64,000 nt of DNA from Macrothele yani (lineage: Eukaryota; Arthropoda; Arachnida; Araneae; Macrothelidae): contig CM077006.1 of NCBI GenBank assembly GCA_039090855.1, positions 50,105,336 to 50,169,335 of the forward strand. Reading direction: 5' to 3'. Below, in pieces: positions 62,681 through 64,000 of this stretch (position 1 is the stretch's first letter; the number at the start of each line of letters is the position of its first letter). The notes under the pieces were generated by a model. That model worked only from the letters and a program-made list of their open reading frames with translations, was not told where the DNA came from and searched no databases. Both the position numbers and the translations under genes were made by a program.

Positions 62681-64000
62681 ATACACTGCTGTTTGAGAAA
62701 ACTGTAACACCATGAAAGAATTACACTATTTAAATGAAATTTATATCACATATTCCTCATGTTACAGGAGATAACTGATTACATTTGTAGAGCTATAGAA
62801 GATTTTTTTGCTTCAAAACTCAGTATCATGTGAAGCCACCTCGAGCAACAATAACAGCCTCCACACAGTGTGGCATTGAATGGAAGAGATTTTTGATATT
62901 GTTTTGGAGAATAGCCTGCCAGGCTGCTTCGACCAGAGTTCATTTGTGGTGACTGGCAGAGACACCTGATAGGCCAATTGCTTAGCTGCCATGTCCCAGA
63001 TATGTTCAATCAGGGATATATCTAGTGAATGTGCAGACTGGGAAAGAAGAGGTGTCTGCCATGTGTAAAAGAGGCATTGGACATTCAGGATCCTATGTGG
63101 CAGAGCATTGTCCTGCTGGAATACAATGCCAGGATAATTCTGAAGGAAGGGTATCACCTCTACCTCTAAAACATCCCTGATATATCACTGGCTATTGAAG
63201 GTTCTCTCAATTCATATCAGGCGAGATCGCGAATTGAACCCAATGGCACCACAAACCATGATGCTTGGCATTGGGCCAGTATGATGCTGCAAAGTGTCAT
63301 TCATGATGCTTGGCATTGGGCCAGTATGATGCTGCAAAGTGCCATTCACCATGATGTCTTTGAACAGATACATGACCATCTTGGTGCATTAAGTCGAATC
63401 GTGACTCATCAGAAAACACGACTTTTTGCCAATCAGTGCTTCAATGTCTGTGTTCAAGACCCCGCCAGCCTGAGGTGTCTGTGGTTGAGGGTCAAAGAAA
63501 TGTGCAGCTGGGGGCTATTAGCGACCAGTCCTCAGTTCAGCAGACATCAAACCATGCTTGAGGGCAAAGCCTGACCTGTGGCAGTGCAGCACTGTTGCGC
63601 TAACACAGTGGATGTCACTGTGGGATTGTTCACTGCGCTGTAGTAGAGGTGTCTGTTGTCCCGTACAGTCGAGCGATTTTGCGGTCCACTTCCCAGATTT
63701 CTGTGCCCCCAAGCCTCCTCTGTCCACCACTGCCACGCTTGCATCACTGTGCTGGTGTTTTGAACCGTGTGATAGGCAATTTTGCAGTAGGAAAATCCAG
63801 CATCTCTCTACCCAACAATCCTTCCTTACTCAAAGACCTTCAGTTGTTCATAACATGACCTTTTTCGGCAATAGGGCATTCTGAGACACAAGAAACACCT
63901 TTTTGACTCAATGTTGATTCTTCACTGATTGCAACATCTCGCTTAAGCTAGTTCTTTATACACAAAACCGGACAGTTCAGAGGGCCTTGCTCTGAAACCA
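62681..64000 (-). mobile_element. Tc1 element (second family), runs off window
   Basis: It starts TACACTGCTGTTTGAGAAAA. On the minus strand, broken frames give FLQNYPGIVFQQDNALPHRI (second aspartate block), LDISLIEHIWDMAAKQL (glutamate block) and, at 63518-63747, QAWQQW-like, VRDNRHLYYSAVNNPTVTST (helix-turn-helix linker). A duplicated 46 bp segment (CATGATGCTTGGCATTGGGC at 63258 and again at 63303) interrupts it. It is the uninterrupted relative of 39651-42205 and shows the empty site of the palindrome there. Confidence 0.82.

Overview
The window is a repeat-rich, AT-rich eukaryotic nuclear locus, most likely from an arthropod with a large genome (large insect, crustacean or chelicerate; I cannot decide which). 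Grounds: GT-AG introns of 2.5-12.4 kb; many decayed mobile elements of types common in arthropods (Penelope-like GIY-YIG, RTE-type LINE, Tc1, mariner, pogo/Tigger, hAT, tRNA-derived SINEs); no bacterial-style gene packing.

The only host gene I can assemble is an internal part of NUP188 (nucleoporin of the nuclear-pore inner ring) on the minus strand. Eight short exons lie at 57307-57357, 44815-44919, 34473-34605, 29211-29375, 19029-19143, 11864-11981, 9298-9361 and 3091-3210. All have GT donors and AG acceptors, every junction is phase-compatible, and together they give about 290 codons (871 nt, 1.6% of the 54.3 kb span) whose translation follows NUP188 in order. The 5' exons should lie to the right (none recognised in 57.4-64 kb) and the 3' exons to the left of the window.

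Layout by intron (right to left in gene order). Upstream of 57.36 kb: a mariner remnant split by a Tigger relic, a possible polyadenylated 3' end, a small hAT remnant, a tRNA-headed terminal-inverted-repeat element split by an RTE tail, and a Tc1 copy running off the window. 45-57 kb: a Tigger-like short element, a near full-length Tigger with dead transposase, an RTE tail, an uncharacterised arthropod repeat protein split by a hAT-like MITE, a SINE, and a hAT derivative carrying a BED-like finger, a coiled coil and a nested THAP start exon. 34.6-44.8 kb: a second Tc1 copy interrupted by a 1.1 kb palindrome, a GC-rich tandem array with long G/C runs, and a Tigger deletion derivative. 29.4-34.5 kb: a Penelope-like relic with inverted ends, a Tc1 with readable catalytic motifs, a long hairpin and a mariner. 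19.1-29.2 kb: a Tigger derivative, a hAT relic, a hAT-like MITE split by a 3 kb RTE-type LINE, and a ZBED/FAM200-type hAT relic. 3.2-19 kb: tandem repeats, LINE, Penelope, Tc1 and SINE fragments, tRNA-like inverted-repeat elements and a large Penelope palindrome containing a tandem tRNA-like element.

Apart from NUP188 no ORF looks functional; nearly all longer ORFs are transposon relics. I found no CRISPR array, operon, bacterial regulatory site or rRNA gene. The points most worth following are the hidden gene model, tRNA-like modules carried inside inverted-repeat elements, hammerhead-like cores in Penelope-like ends, the palindromes, and several nested insertions with readable target-site duplications.
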